64,000 nt of DNA, taken from Asterionellopsis glacialis. Taxonomy: Eukaryota > Bacillariophyta > Plagiogrammaphyceae > Rhaphoneidales > Asterionellopsidaceae. Of this stretch, positions 11,608 through 25,300 are shown piece after piece; positions within the stretch are counted from its first letter, which is position 1, and every line of letters begins with the position of its first letter. The position numbers and the translations under genes are program-made. The notes under the pieces are model-generated. The model did no database searches. It had not been told where the DNA came from and worked only from the letters and a program-made list of their open reading frames with translations. The stretch covers positions 1 through 64,000 of the forward strand of contig WKLE02004380.1 in NCBI GenBank assembly GCA_014885115.2. Reading direction: 5' to 3'.

Positions 11608-12827
11608 CTTTGCAGGGGACCAATCATTGCCAGTTTGAGGAAACTCTCATATATTTTATTGGTGAATGCAGAATCGTTTGTTGGGGAGTTATGATATAGG
11701 TAATGCGTTGCCAGTTTTGCAGATCGCCAAAGTTTAGACGAGACTCAGGAGATTTAGCTCTGATGTCAACAAAAGATTTCTGTACGAGTACAACATGATG
11801 TATGATAAGGACAGACCGAAGGTCTGAGTACATACCGGTACCGTAGATCATAGATCTACTCTCTCTCTAGAGAGAGATATATTATTGAATATAATAATAG
11901 GAGTATATATAATAATCTGGAGAGACCATAGACAGTAACCTCAAACCTCATGTCCAGGCTCGAAGATTCTGAGGGACGGACAGGCGAACATGTAGGAGTG
12001 GTCCTCTTGATGGATGTGTGATGTGTGATGTGTAACTATTTTAGGAAATACTTAATCAACACCATAGACTCGATTCTGACAGATGTGTGATGTGTGATGG
12101 GTAGGACCTAAGTATCCGGGTAGCTCTAGACTAGTTAGTAGTCCTAGAGGACCTCTCTCTCTAGAGGACTTTATCTTTTACTTTTTAACCTGAATTTCTC
12201 CTTGGAACGAAAACATCAATATTCCTAGCTCTAGATACTACCGGTAGCAGTAGCATATTTGTTGGCTATTTGTCACATCTTTTTGGATAGAGGTGTGTCA
12301 GCCATCAAATTCCAATGTGAGATGCAAGATTCAAAAGAAAAAACATAAAGCAGATAGACAAATTCCTCAAATTTTCTAAAATCTACAGAAGCCTCTTCGT
12401 CGTTCAAGATGATTTGTTAGAATCTACATATTTATAAAGTTTCATGAATCGCAGCAAAACTAAACAGACTAAGGATTGAGTATTGTCACAACCACATATT
12501 CTTATATTTGTTTACAATTCTAGTCCATCTAGAGCATATATTCCGATATTTATAGTTTTCGATCGCAAAATGAAGGTATGAGCTAGCTTATGTAGCCGAG
12601 GAAGTCATAGATAATGTTATTCACAACCACGGTCAAGGTCCATTGGTGCAAGCGATTCGACTTGCATAGCGTTTAAAAATACTAAATATTATAATATAAT
12701 ACAAAGGATCACATCCCAAAACGGAAGAAGATACGATAATTTTCCATCTGAACAAAGGCAAGTATGCCGCCGAATGCATGAAAAATCTGGATACGTCGAA
12801 TACACCAATTTCCTTTCGAGTCCACAG
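11608..12827. other. Intergenic region with CTAG/GTAC words and simple repeats
   Basis: This stretch between two leftward genes has no convincing coding frame. It holds a CT/AG palindrome (CTCTCTCTAGAGAGAG) near 11855-11875, GATGTGTGATGTGTGATG repeats near 12015-12030 and 12080-12100, and a cluster of CTAG words at 12125-12240. The left part should include the sensor kinase promoter. Confidence 0.6.
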
Positions 12828-13270
12828 TTAGGGTTTCTTTTGAGTTTCAGGATATACTTCCGGCTGCTGTTCCGCTACAAGTTCCAAATATCGGTGCAAT
12901 TGCTTTCGTTGTTCTTCCGTCAACGGTGGTAATCTTTCTTCGCGGTCTTTCTGTGCCCATTTGGCAAATTCTCTACTTTCTTTCAGTTTAGCGGTTGCTC
13001 GAACATGTCGACTGTCCATATCTTCAACCAAGAGATTCCGTGAAAACTGAAAGTAGGTGAACTTTCCATGAATAACACAGTGAATCATTGAATATGAACG
13101 GAGTGAGACGTTTGGTTAGATATACCAACCATTGAAATCCGATAAATGGGACAACAGCTTCCTAATTCACATACCTTGAAAGCGGTACCTGCCATAATGA
13201 CCCCTCCCCCAATCTTCCATAATCGTCGTTGCTCTCGGGTCAATCTACTCAACCCAAACAACGAAGACAT
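12828..13270 (-). CDS. Small unknown protein with a short N-terminal hydrophobic segment
   Basis: Two exons, 13270-13175 and 13046-12828, with a 128-nt GT-AG intron in phase 0, giving 104 residues. The N-terminus is basic and followed by a short apolar stretch (KIGGGVIMAGTAFKFSRNLL, about 19-38), then a charged, probably helical tail ending in PLTEEQRKQLHRYLELV and a Pro-rich end. The size and layout resemble small mitochondrial accessory proteins, but I do not recognise the family. The clean intron with a preserved frame and the protein-like composition are the reasons for calling it a gene. Confidence 0.6.
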
Positions 13271-14300
13271 GATAGCAAGAAAAACTGGGCTTCACTTCCG
13301 CAACTATTCAACGCACCGCAGCTTTGATCCGGTCGTCTGATAGTACTTGTTCCGAAAGATGGATCCCAGGAATGCTGATGCTGGCCTCTGATGAGTCTAC
13401 AGTGTTTTGCTTCTTCCTGCCGAACGGTTTTCTCATTCCCAGAAAGAGAACAAACCCACTAACGAAATGCAATTTCTTATCTACATTACTCTGACTCATT
13501 CGATTCGTCCCCGAGCCTGGATGATGCTGTCTCGACTCAGTCGACTAACTTCTACAACAAAATAAATAATAATGGTGCTTTGATCTTGTCCTTTCCAGTT
13601 AACAGGTAAAACGCATTTGCTCGTTTACCAGTAGTACCTACCAGAGGTACCTAACAGTCCCATGTATGTAGGACCGACCGCCTGTACATAATATTGTTTC
13701 GAAGAGGTTGGGGGCAAGACTAGTTATTTATAGTTCCTTATTTAGGAATTGTTTTTCGCGCCATCTTCGCCACGTCGTAAATTCTGTACAGAACCTATTA
13801 GTTTACCAGGTCCTACAGTACCTGTAGAAGGGACGCGGATGGTAAAATACATGACGTAACTGGTGGTACAGTTACCTCACACAAAACGCAAGTAGTTATA
13901 AATATATTGTGTTAATTAATTAAATAAAAGGGGGCTATAGGGAAACTATTTTCGCTCTTCCTGATTCGTGCATTCAACGGAAGCGACCTTTTTTTAGTTC
14001 TCTGAAAGATTCTGAAAGGCGATGTCATCATGTTGGTCACATATACGGAGTTGCCAAAAATCTGCAGATTTCTGCGAGTCGTATCTGATCTGATGGCCGA
14101 GAACCAGCGAATTTTACATGGTTCACCTTTGACAACTTGAACATCACCATAATAAAAAATTAAAAGCAAAATTTATCCTTCCAAGGAAAGACTTCTCGAT
14201 TCCTAGAGAAGGTGAACGCAACGGAAGAAAGACCTCGTTACAACTAATCACTTCGGAGGAGACGTCATTCAATAGATAGTTCTGTCAGAGATATAAAACC
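13271..14300. other. Divergent intergenic region
   Basis: This 1.0 kb gap lies between the leftward small gene (start 13270) and the rightward PDAT gene (start 14301). It contains GTACC-type words at about 13625-13690 and 13800-13875 and an AT-rich tract near 13900-13930. The 85-codon frame at 13912-14169 on the minus strand has no protein-like features and was not called. Confidence 0.5.
13308..13499 (-). CDS. Doubtful 63-codon frame just upstream of the small gene
   Basis: An ATG-initiated frame of 63 codons ends 37 nt before the start codon at 13270, on the same strand. Its composition is balanced (a basic KPFGRKK patch, then a Ser-rich acidic half). I recognise no domain. It could be an upstream open reading frame in the leader of the small gene, a separate micro-protein, or chance. 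Confidence 0.2.
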   Translation of the reverse strand: MSQSNVDKKLHFVSGFVLFLGMRKPFGRKKQNTVDSSEASISIPGIHLSEQVLSDDRIKAAVR

Positions 14301-16569
14301 ATGTTTGAATCACCAGTTTCATCTCCGGACAGGTCACTGAAATGGATTTCAATCTTGCGTGGTAGCCGGCACAGCCCGAACAGTTCTCTTGAGCCAGAAA
14401 AAATTCCGTCAATGGATGAATCATCCGACGTTGAGGAGACACCAATCGTAATTAGGAGAAGGCGGCGAAGAAAGCAACCATCAATCAGAGATATTGTGAC
14501 CCCAAGAAATGTTATACTGGGTGGTATGCTTTTCATGGCTTCTCAGCTTTTGTTTGGATTTTGCCTTCACAAGGCAGGAGTAACCGAAACTGACGTGATT
14601 GAAGACTTTTTGGCACAAAAAGTTTTACCTAATATAGAGAATGGATGGGCTAGAATTAATGGATCTATATCGGCCGCATATCTGACACAGGAACGACTAC
14701 GACCGGGGTACCAGCTTGCGCAGCAGGGGGCAAAAGCGAAGTATCCAATAGTTATGGTTCCAGGTTTCATTACATCCGGTTTAGAGCTTTGGGGGGGTCA
14801 TGAATGTGCTCGGAAACATTTCAGACAAAAACTCTGGGGTTTAGTCGGTGCAAAAACATTTTTAACAGACCGGGACTGCTTTCTGAAACACTTAAAACTG
14901 GACCCGTATACAGGTTCAGACCCGGAAAATATTCGTCTCAGAGCTGCTCAAGGTTTCGATGCTGCTGATTACTTCATGTCTACCTATTGGGTATGGAGAA
15001 AACTGATTGAAAATCTTGCGGATGTTGGTTACGATGCATCAACCATGACCATGATGACGTATGACTGGAGGTAAGCTTGCTCTTGTGTGTTGCCGAATTT
15101 TGCCTTTAAATTCTTTGCATTTTCAGTATCCTCAACTTTCTTTTTTTTAACGTTTTCCCAGACTTGCCTTTCCAAAACTTGAAGAAAGAGATGGTTACCT
15201 GACAAAGTTAAAGCACACTATTGAAGCCATGCACAAGACGAATGGGAAGAAAGTAGTCCTCGCATCGCATTCGATGGGATCTCTTCTGACTCTCTATTTC
15301 TTTGCATGGGTAACAGTGAGCGAAAAGGATGGAGGAGGTGGTGGTGGAAAGCATTGGGTTGATGAGCATATCCATTCGTTCGTCAACATTGCAGGACCAT
15401 TGCTAGGTGTCCCAAAATCAGCCCCAGCCATATTGTCTGGTGAAATGAAAGACACCAGCGTTCTTTTAGGTCATTTTGGATCCATGGTAGAACAATTCTT
15501 TGGCCGTCGACTAAGAAAAGAATTATGGAGCTCATGGGGGTCCTTGTGGTCCATGCTTCCGAAAGGTGGAGATGCGATATGGGGATCCGGTGCAGATATC
15601 TGCGATGAAAACTCGGACGTCCAGCAGGGCTTTCTTTGCGCGAGCTCCGATCCGGCTGAAAAACCTGTCCGAAAGAGGCATGAATTAAACAGTATGCCTT
15701 TAATTGACATGTCAGGGAGAGGGACTCTGGGTGAAACAACTAAAGTATCTCCATCTACGAGCGAGTCCAAGAGGGTTTGTCAAAATACTGACTGCTCTAA
15801 GGATGAAGACTACGCAATACAACAACTAATTTCCGATTACTCCGCTCGCGAGAGCCTGTCTGTGGAGGAAACACTCAAGTTCCTGAGTCAATGGGGTGGA
15901 GGACTTGGACCTTCCCTGTCTGCTCCGGACCTTCACTTTGCAAGTAAGAATGCTAAACCTTCCCACAAGACATGGCATGATCCAAGTTTGACCCCTCTTC
16001 CACACGCGCCGTCAATGAAGGTATACTGCATGTATGGAACAGGAATAAAAACAGAGAGGGCTTATTTCTACAAGCAAAGTAGCACAGAAGACTTCTCTCA
16101 AGAAAGCGACGAAAACACTACAAATCGTCGTAATCTAAAACTGGATCTTCCATTTATAATGGATACCACCATTGAAAATGAAGACCAGGACATCCGAAGA
16201 GGAGTCAAGTTCGCTGATGGAGATGGAAGTGTCCCTCTTCTAAGTTCAGGGTACATGTGTGTCAATGATTGGAAAACGAAACGATACAATCCTTCAGGTG
16301 CTCAAGTGACGACACGCGAATACTTCCACCGCCAGGAGTTCGTGGTTGAAGATCCCATGCGAGGAGGTCCAAGAAGTTCAGACCACGTGGACATTCTTGG
16401 AAATGTCGATATGACAGAAGATTTCCTTCGTATTGTTACAAATTTTGAAGACGAAAAAATAGACGATCACATTGTGAGCAACATCAAAAGCATCTCTAAT
16501 CGAATAGCGACTTCCCGTCGTGGTAGAATGCCTCCTCACCAGAAGTTGCTCCGAAAAATTTTCAAATAG
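14301..16569 (+). CDS. Phospholipid:diacylglycerol acyltransferase (PDAT)
   Basis: Two exons, 14301-15070 and 15162-16569 (91-nt intron, phase 2), encode 725 residues. A basic, Ser-rich cytosolic head is followed by one membrane helix (NVILGGMLFMASQLLFGFCL, about 73-92) and then an LCAT-fold lumenal domain. Diagnostic elements are PIVMVPGFITSGLELW, the DAADYFMSTYWVW stretch, the catalytic Ser in SHSMGSLLTLYFF, GPLLGVPKSAPAILSGEMKD, an Asp in DGDGSVPLLSSGYMC, and a His in HVDILGN near the end. PDAT moves an acyl chain from a phospholipid to diacylglycerol at the ER, giving triacylglycerol without acyl-CoA. The length agrees with fungal and plant PDAT (about 660-690) plus an acidic insert near 450-500. 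A neighbouring ERGIC receptor is convergent. Confidence 0.93.
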
Positions 16570-16732
16570 ACTCAAATGTATAGTTACATAAACTTTATTA
16601 GACCAATGCATAATTGAAAATTGTAATTATTTGGTAGACCATAGTTTGTTTTTAATGATACCACCGAATAGATTTTTCTCGTGGAATGAAAATGTTGCCT
16701 ACTAAGAGAGTCTTTAAAAGAATTACAATACA

Positions 16733-17899
16733 CTAATCGAGTTTCTTAGCCACTGCTGAAGCAGAATGTACCAAACAACCCGTGATCAAGCTGACTGTCA
16801 CAAAGGTTCCTCCGACGATGCTCACCAATGAACTTAAAAAAACAAGGAATGATTCTCGATACTGTTCATGCCGCACAGCGAGTGGGGTGAAATCGTATGT
16901 AATAGACAAACCAGGAAGAGTGGGGCTTCCATTCGCGGCAAGTGTTTCAGGTTTGACAAATGTATGAGTTACCGAAGATTGGAACATTTTTTGTTCAGAA
17001 AGTAGAGTTTTGTACCGTGTGGGGACCAACCGAACATTCACCAAGGATAATCCTACGCCACCATGCTTGTTTTCAAATACATGAGGAACATTCTCCAGAG
17101 GATTGTGCGCAAGTGGAAAGTGCTCACCAAATGTAACTGAATGGATGTAATGAGTGACATTTGGAAATTTTGTCGCTCCCGCATTGAACATTGCCATTGC
17201 CGTATATTGTTGCCATGCTCGACGAGAGATTGAAATTTGAAATGTCCCGCCAACAAGTGGTACTTTGAGACTTCCGTCTATCGTGCACCCAACACGTCTG
17301 TTTCGTGAATCAGGTTCAATCATTTCCAATTCACGAATTGTGGCCGAGCGCAGTCTCATAGCCTTTGCATTATGTTGTCTTCCAAACTCCCCTGTAGACA
17401 TGAAAGCATTGTCATGAGCAACATCTAGATCTTTGCACTGTACGTGAGGGAAAGTTACACGAATTTTCAGAGGGATCTGGTTATTTTGCTGAATACCTCC
17501 ATTACTCGCTGGTAGGATGGGAATCCCAGTTGAAGGAGAAAGGTGAAGCGAGTGTTTGGTAGATCCTACAATGTAAATATAAACTTCTCCGAGGAACAAG
17601 AGCCCCGCCGCTATTGTTGCCACAAGTGTGATAAAACCACCAAGTGCCGACCTGGTTCGTAAGTCCTCCCTAGGTCTGTCATGTTATCATATACCAAGTC
17701 CATACCCATCAGAGTTATAAATAAGATCAAAGAGAAAAGGATAAGCATTTCATGACAAAGTTAGGTTTTGGACCAACTGTACGAGCTCGTATTCTCTACC
17801 TCAAGAAGAAATATTACATTGAAAAATGATACATTATTAAAAATAAAATAAACAAAGAACAACGTACTTTACGAATGTGTCGAATGAACGCAATGCCAT
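16733..17899 (-). CDS. ERGIC/Erv41-Erv46 family ER-Golgi cargo receptor
   Basis: Two exons, 17899-17868 (32 nt) and 17675-16733, give 324 residues. The short first exon encodes MALRSFDTFV. Joining at the phase-2 donor yields FVKPREDLRTRSALGG, which aligns with the family's conserved N-terminal PK..EDF...T.SGG pattern. A first membrane helix follows (FITLVATIAAGLLFLGEVYIYIV). The lumenal domain includes GCTIDGSLKVPLVGGTFQIS and NVTHYIHSVTFGEHFP, ending in PLENVPHV. A second helix (SLVSIVGGTFVTVSLITGCL) precedes the short tail KKLD. Erv41 and Erv46 form a complex that cycles between ER and Golgi and retrieves lumenal proteins. Whether this is the Erv41 or Erv46 type is not clear. Confidence 0.85.
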
Positions 17900-18278
17900 A
17901 GTTGTTCCTTTGGTATCCAAGCTGGGTCCTACTATATAGAGAGAAGGAAATTTGGTGGCTCTGTTGCTTCAATGAACAACGACAGTGCAATGGCCGCAAG
18001 GATTTGAGATTGGCGTTGATTTTGTTGTGGGCCACAGAGAGGAGAGCGAGATGACATGGTATGTACGGTATTGGGGTTTTTTCCGCCCACCACATATAAT
18101 ATTAGGACTGTGTGCATGTGCCACTGCTTTTTCCCGATCGGATACCAGGTACCTGGTACTGGTAGACTACGGTCCGGATCGGTCACTTGTGTGAACTCGT
18201 ACACTAAAATACCTACGTTTTCTTCTCATACAGTGTTAATAAACTCTGTCAGATGCACTGAAGGCAGCAAGTCGCACT

Positions 18279-18350
18279 GGCTCCATAGTGTAGGTGGTTA
18301 TCATTCGAGGTTCTGATTCTCGCGACCCGGGTTCGAATCCCGGTGGAGCC
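18279..18350 (+). tRNA. tRNA-Gln (anticodon CTG)
   Basis: A 72-nt cloverleaf can be drawn. The acceptor stem is GGCTCCA with TGGAGCC (7 bp), and the D-arm is GTGTAGGTGGTTATCAT-like. The anticodon stem is CGAGG/TCTCG around the loop TTCTGAT, giving anticodon CTG. The T-arm is CCGGG-TTCGAAT-CCCGG. There is no intron and no encoded CCA. It reads Gln CAG codons. It lies at the edge of the gene-poor AT-rich region. Confidence 0.93.
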
Positions 18351-20449
18351 TGCTCTGGTCGACTTTTGCTCCGTGTTTGAGTGTTTGATATCCTTCCATC
18401 GTTATTTTTTGTTAAAATGTTACTTTATTGCATTCTTTGCTACTGAACAGGATGAAAAAATATTTAAAAGTATGTTTTGATCAAACCTATAGAGGAGATT
18501 TTAGGGCTGAATGAGTAAAAGTGAGACTAAGGTGGTGGTGTCTCTATTTTCTATTGATGATTTCTTTTACTTTTTTGGAGTAGGATCTGAGCTTGTTACT
18601 TGGTATGAAAAGCTAGTCTGTTATGTAGAAATATTGCTTGTCAGATAAATGAGGCACACCAGTTGAAAGATTCTGTTTGTATTAATTAGTTCACCTACAA
18701 AGAACATGTTTGAACTACAAGGTAGCAAAGATTACCATAATACTATTGATTTAAGAAAGCCAATAATCATCTTGATCATACCACAGATTTCTTTATAATA
18801 CTTATGCCTAAAGTTTTGTATTTTATTTGGGTGCACATTATATTTGAGTATCAAACCTACTATGCTTAATTTATCTATCATCTGTTCTTTTACAACATTC
18901 ATTCCCAATTAAAATTTGTAGCAACAGCTGGATGGCATATTACTAATATTACCTGTACAATCTATCTAGAATATTGGTGCTGAACACTGAAAGATTATAT
19001 ATTTTTTTATCTGTAACAAAAAGAGACCTCTATTAATGCCTTGAATGATTTTACCCATTTGTAGTACTCAACCTGGTGGATTGCCTCTGGAGGAAAGTGC
19101 TCAAACAGGGGGTCTGGTTTTGAGTCACGAGTGATTTCATGCATTACATTCAAAGGTTGGTACAACAGGTCATCATTTTGGTAACTAAAACACAATTGTT
19201 GTGTTAAGCAATTGACTACAACAGGCAGCAGTGATAGTAAATTAGAGGAGTATCAGGTTATTAGCTGATGGCCTGTTAGTATGGGAACACCAAAAGGATA
19301 GAGAGTTCTTGTTTCTTGATTCCTTTGGGGATTGATGACTGCAACAGCTACCACTACTGGTTCTTGTGTTTGTGACTATTTTTGTTGCTACTGTACAGTA
19401 TAGTATAAATTATATGAACAAAAGCATCCCAACTCAAAGAAGGGCTAAACTTTGACTACCTAATCTTGCATATGCTGCGGAGGGCTGCATCATACACTAT
19501 AGAACTAAACTTTTCTACTGTACAGTTGCTATTGGCAACTCAATGACCTCTTCAAATACAAAATTATAATGCACTACTTTCTCATCATTGCAATTATTAC
19601 TGCACAAGTCAATATTGTTTCAATTATTTTTAACACTCTTTAATAACATTATAGTATATGATGATCTCCCTTGTCATTTAAAGGTCTAACTTTCTTGTTA
19701 ACAACTTGTTTTTTGTTGTGTGGTGCATTCTTGGTAGTGTGTTTCATTGTTTCTCCTTTTTTATCCGTAACCAAATAATGGTTCAGACAAACTTCTCACC
19801 ACTCCAAACCTACCCACCTAGTATGATTGTTGCCCAGAATTTGTTTGTTTTTTTTGGTCTCAAATTTTTGTGGAAACATCAAAGTCTTTCACAGGTATTC
19901 CTGTCACAAGCAATCAGTAGTTTTTTTTACTTTTAAGTGTTACTAGTAGTACTTTCCAAAGATGTATTTGATTGATGAAATGAATATAAAAGAAGATGAA
20001 TTATAGATGCCCAATAACTCCACTATTGCCTATTTTTATAATGTGGAGAGCTTGGCTTTCTTTGTATTGATTAATTGAATGGTATCTACTTACTTTATCA
20101 CAGCCATGCATTTGTTTGATATAATTTGACCATTGGTGCTGGAAAATTCATTGATTGTAACAGCACTTCCAAGCATATAGTATTCTATTCTTGTGGTTGT
20201 GTGCAAGATGAATTACAAATTAGTAAACAATTTCCAATTTTGATACTACAGAGGGGAACTTGTTTCTTTTTAGTACTTAATAACCATGTTACCTTTGACT
20301 TTAGTCTATAATGAACAATAAATAAAAATGAATAAATGAAACAATCATCCTTACTTGCAAGCCATCAACAAGAGTGGAATGCAAAAACAACCCCAAAATC
20401 TCTACAACATATTGCTACCACAAATGTATCCTTGCAAGTCTGTGACACC

Positions 20450-21180
20450 ATTTATCCTTCCAACCTGAAAAACAAATGCTCCATGCATATCATAGGGAGG
20501 CTCTTAAGACCTACATGAAAGAAGTTCACACCTGGGATGACAATGACATCTGGTCCTGGATTGAGTGGTTTCATCTTAGAAAAATCTATATGTCAACAAG
20601 CCTGGCTTGTTGATATTATGGGCCATAATATCAAAAGCATGCATGTCCAAACTCACCCACAACTTACTATATACCAACAAAGGGGGGAATTTATTCAAGG
20701 AGCATAAATCATCAGTCTGCCCCAGCTGGTCAGTAACTGAAACTCAGTAACATGTATTAAGTTGCCAACAATGTTATCAAGCTTCCAACTACAATGATCA
20801 CCTTGTTAGTGGAACAGTTCCTGACCTCCTTCAAATCCTTGTTAATGACATTACCCAATGGTCAATACCTCCTACTACAATTCCAGCACTGCTATTCTGT
20901 GATAATGACACATTCTTGGTGCAGGTAAACAAAGTAATATGGAACCAACATGACATAGGTTGGTATCAACTACATCAGGGATTTCTGAGTATCCACTGGG
21001 CCAAGGTGGAGGAACTGCACCACCAACAGTTGGTCAGCATTGGGGTACTCTCACTATTAAGGCTCTGTGGTCCTACTTACTTTGAATATGGGATGATTAA
21101 AATACAATTGTACATGGCATCAATAAAGAAGCTTCTGAACAATACCATCATGATCAACTCCTGCCAGAAATACAACATTA
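20450..21180 (+). pseudogene. Decayed coding relic, probably from a transposable element
   Basis: Reading across frames recovers protein-like stretches in a fixed order: WSWIEWFHLRKIY near 20550, a Cys/His pattern CPSWSVTETQ-stop-HVLSC near 20715-20765, then NDITQWSIPPTTIPALLF, HDIGWYQLHQGFLSIHW near 20950, and after a frame change HWGTLTIKALWSYLL and NTIVHGINKEASE near 21110. The order (ID/EW motif, CxxC..ETxxHxxxC knuckle, QxxIGWxxLxxGxxSxxW, W..RNxxVHG) is one I associate with C-terminal parts of repetitive, retroelement-like proteins in diatom genomes. Internal stops and at least one frameshift show it is dead. The family assignment is from memory of the pattern and is tentative. Confidence 0.45.
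20593..20632. repeat. Two overlapping 21-bp palindromes
   Basis: TCAACAAGCC-T-GGCTTGTTGA (20593-20613) is a perfect 10-bp inverted repeat with a one-base centre. It overlaps by two bases with GATATTATGG-G-CCATAATATC (20612-20632), which has the same geometry. Both lie inside the decayed coding relic. They could form small hairpins; the function, if any, is unknown. Confidence 0.85.
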
Positions 21181-22251
21181 TTATAGCCATGGTCAACTCC
21201 AAGCCCATGCTTGTGATCAAGACTTTCTTTTCCACATGCCTCCTCTTGGAGACCATCTCTGACAACACCTGCAGTGACTCTAACTATGGCTTTGCACCCT
21301 CAATCACCAAATTCTATAAACCATCAAACCCAGCAACAACAAACCATCAAGTCCTGCCATATAGGAGACTCTTTTTTTAATCTTCAACTCAAGCAGTAAC
21401 TAGTCATCATTCATGAAACCAAAACACCCTTGCCACCTTTGGAAGTTTATGTTTTATTTTTTTCTCACTTTTTTCATACTTGGCACCATTATTCACACAG
21501 TGCCTGCTGGTGCCTCTAGTGGATTGCCAGTTGGATGAGAGATCTAGTGAGCATCATCATGGCCATACTTTGCTATTAGCTATGAGATACTCACCCTAGC
21601 ACACTCATTAAATATTTATATTTTTCTTCTTATTCTAAAACAATCATCCCTTGGATCTCAGAAAAAAGAGAGTTAATTAATTGATTATAACTCCAAAATG
21701 ATCATAATAATATCAGTATAATTGATTCTTTACTATACATATAGAGTGTTGAACAAGCATCAAAGGAATATGGTGAGCACCACACATATCTTGTAAATTG
21801 GAAATACTATCATTCTAAATGGTTTTTCTTGTGTTGTACAGCCCACAGAATTACAAAAATATAATGATGGATGCTAGTTCACTCAAACTACTCTTTGTGT
21901 TGGATCTGATGTGAAAAATTAGCATGTAGCACAAGCCAATGGTGGTAACAAGGTTACAAGCACTCATTACAAGTGTCTAATTCCATACAGGTGGTGGACT
22001 GTGGGTGGAGGCAATCACTGCAAACTCCTGATGACCACACTGGGAATTTTGACCCAGAGGGGAACTAAATTATTATATTGGAGGAAGGATTTATACGTAC
22101 TTCTGGCCAGAAACATTCCCAGGCTGTTGGGGTCAAAAGTAAGAAAAATAACAAAAAAATAAAAATCTAGATGGAAAGCATGGAGAATCAGTGGTGAATC
22201 ATAAGCCATTCTACCACCTTGAACATCTAGGGATATTTGTGTACTTTTAGC

Positions 22252-22313
22252 AACTTACTGAAACTTTAAGTCTTACTGTTTTGTTTTTTGCTTAAAGTTT
22301 CACTGTGTAAGTT
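22252..22313. repeat. Imperfect hairpin
   Basis: The arm AACTTACTGAAACTTTAAG pairs with CTTAAAGTTTCACTGTGTAAGTT across a 20-nt T-rich loop, with a 3-4 nt bulge. A further palindrome, ACTGAAAGTTTCAGT, follows at 22324-22338 and reuses the ACTGAAA word. This may be the remnant of a small inverted-repeat element. Confidence 0.7.
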
Positions 22314-25300
22314 ACAGTAATGTACTGAAAGTTTCAGTCATGCCAGTTGTCTATTTTAATATGTCTATTTAACCCAACAGGGTCAATTTGTTGTGGAATG
22401 CTCTTAAGTGCACAGAATCGTATGTTTCACAATTCTCTTGCAAGGTGTAGATGGAATTTCATTGTTGTGTTTTTGAACAATTTCATAGCCAACAAAGAAC
22501 CAGGGGGGCAAAATCTTGTCGAATTCCTTAAGAAAACAGACAAAAAGCCATCCTAATTATCTTCTTTATGTAAACTGCTAAATAAGTATTATTGATCTTT
22601 GTCTCTTTGATATGGAAGGCTTCTTGCTAGTTAGAATAAACCTTAGGGATTTTGGTTAGGGAATTAACAACTTCATTAAAATATTTTTTACCATGGTAAT
22701 AGCTACTAATCTTGTATTTTTCTAACAACAATAGCAAACTCTATGATAAATGAAAAGATTGTTCATACTATTGTTGCTGTTGTCAGTTTCAGCATCATTG
22801 TCCCTCCTCTCTTAATGGATATAAGTGGCCTATATTTTCTAAATAATGATTGCAATGACTGGTACCTTTTTCTTGCAACCTTCCTTGCCACTGTATCACC
22901 AGAATACAATAAATTCAACAGCAGAAGTCCAAGTGGCTGGTTATTGAATATCACAACAATAAAAAATATTACTATAGATGGTAACCAGTCATATGTAACA
23001 GATTCACCTGGACTACCTAAATGCAGGTAATGTTGGTGGCTGCATGACTTGGTCTTTAGTTTACAACCAGTCAGAGGAGGAGGTGTTGTTTACAGGAGTG
23101 GAGAGATAAACCCCATCATTTGCTTTTACAAAGCAAAAAATTTGCAAATTTACATGGGAATCAAATGGAACCAGTTCTTGTACACTCTTGTTTAAACTAA
23201 GTAGTATACCAATAACTGATTAAATTAGATCTGTCATTTGAGATAAGGTTCTTGTTCACTTGTGCTGTAACAACTGTTTTATCTTTCAGGTTCATCATAT
23301 TGTCTCATCTCAGTACTTCTTTTGTTACTATATTTAAAAAGCCTGCTCTCTTTTCCAGTAACTCATGATCTTTAAAAGTTGGAGTGGTAAAAATTTTCAA
23401 ATTCAAGTACATGAATGTTCAGTAAATTATTCATTATCATACAACATAATATGTTTTTCATTTGATTATCACTATATTCATTTTTATTGGAAAATTTTGT
23501 AGCATGTAGTGGTATCAAATTATTCTATTGCTTCTGTTGCCTGCTATTACACAGATTATCTAGAATACAAGTTTTAGCTTACTCCAAACATTATCTCCAC
23601 TAGTGCTAGAGTGAATAAATTTCTTGCCTACCTTGAGAACTTTCCAAACTGTTTATAAATGCATTTGTTGTGTTGTATGAGATAATGTGTATGTAATGGA
23701 TAATAATCTATGTGGATTATGGTGGACAATTAGAGTTACCCCTGCTACTTATATATGGTACGCCAACAGTCACCATACCTATCTTCTCTTCTTATTTTTG
23801 TTTACTTTCTTACAAATGTTCTTTCTCTGTAACAAAGGGTGTGATCTCACAAATTGGTAGATATTTTTGAATACTATATCTACAGTTAAATGCTTCTACA
23901 GGATTGGTTTTCTAAAGAGGAATGTAGGTCATAGTAGCAGTACTTTGTCACTATTCAGATATTCTAAAGTATGTTTCAATACAATTTTGAATCTCTATCT
24001 CATTCACCAATTTACAGAAAGCTGCTCACAAGAAACAAACAGGTAACAACAGAGGAAAGTACTACTTGAATTCATGAAATTGTGAGGTTGTTGCATTCAA
24101 TCTTAATATTCAAGGTTTTTCCACAACATTGCAACATCTATTAATTAATCATGATAACAAGCTTGAAGATAAGAACACTGGAACCTACTACTCAGCCACC
24201 CATAGAGCACAGCAGCTGTTCACTTTATTTGTGGTTCAACAGGGGTAAATTATATCATCATGCTGTTGTTGTCTGCAACTGAAAATGTATAGTATTTGTT
24301 GAATACGTACTTGAAGAATTGTTGATAATTTTACCTCCAAGGTGTTCAAACATATAACAATACTTTGTTCCTTTTTACTTTCTGTGATAGTAACATTCAA
24401 AGTTCTTTGTCTTAAAAAGTAAAGAAGTAAATAGATAATCTCATTACTATCATATCCTGATAGTAGTAGTACAAAAATCACAACTGTACATCATGGACAG
24501 CAATCCTCTGTGTAACAAAAAAAATGAAAATCCTTTTGACATTGGATAAATCTTCCATGACCCCCCAAAAAACATTTTTAGAGCCATAAATATAATAAAG
24601 GTTACCATAGATAATAAAGATGAAAGTATTTCTAGCCTCTTGTTCTTTTACTGAATAACTGATAGTCTTCTTCTGCAATATATAGCACTCTTTGGTTTGA
24701 TAAACAAAAAAAGTACAATCAAAAGAACTGTGGTCTTTTGTACAACAACACAGGTCTTGGTATTTTTGATGGATGATCTTGTGCTCCTCCACCAGAGGTC
24801 TCTATTACTTGATGTATATACTAAAAAAAATAGCATGCAGAATTTTTTGGCCTGTTCTTTTTGAGAGACAAACAGAGAAATTGTTTGTGTATTTTAATTT
24901 ATATTTACAACATATCATGTACCAATTTTTTAGAATACTCCCCAAGAAAAAATACCATGCCTCTACTTATTTTGATCTTTTTAATATGAAAATATATGAT
25001 ACCACCAAATTATTTTGGATTGTTGTTACAAGTAAAATATTATAATTTTGTTTTTTAAAAAGTCTTTTAAAATATATAAAAGTATTCAAAATGAAAAAAA
25101 ATGCTTTTTCTCTGTGCACTTTTGTATTTTGACAGAAGCACATAAGCCATGCAAGTGATACAAGGGAAATTATGTACTATGAATACAAAAAGTACATTTA
25201 TTTTTGTATTCTGTAATGGATGTTGCACCAGAATTGGTTTATTATTACAAACCTTACTATAATACAAAACTGATTAAAACACAAAAATACTGCTGCATTC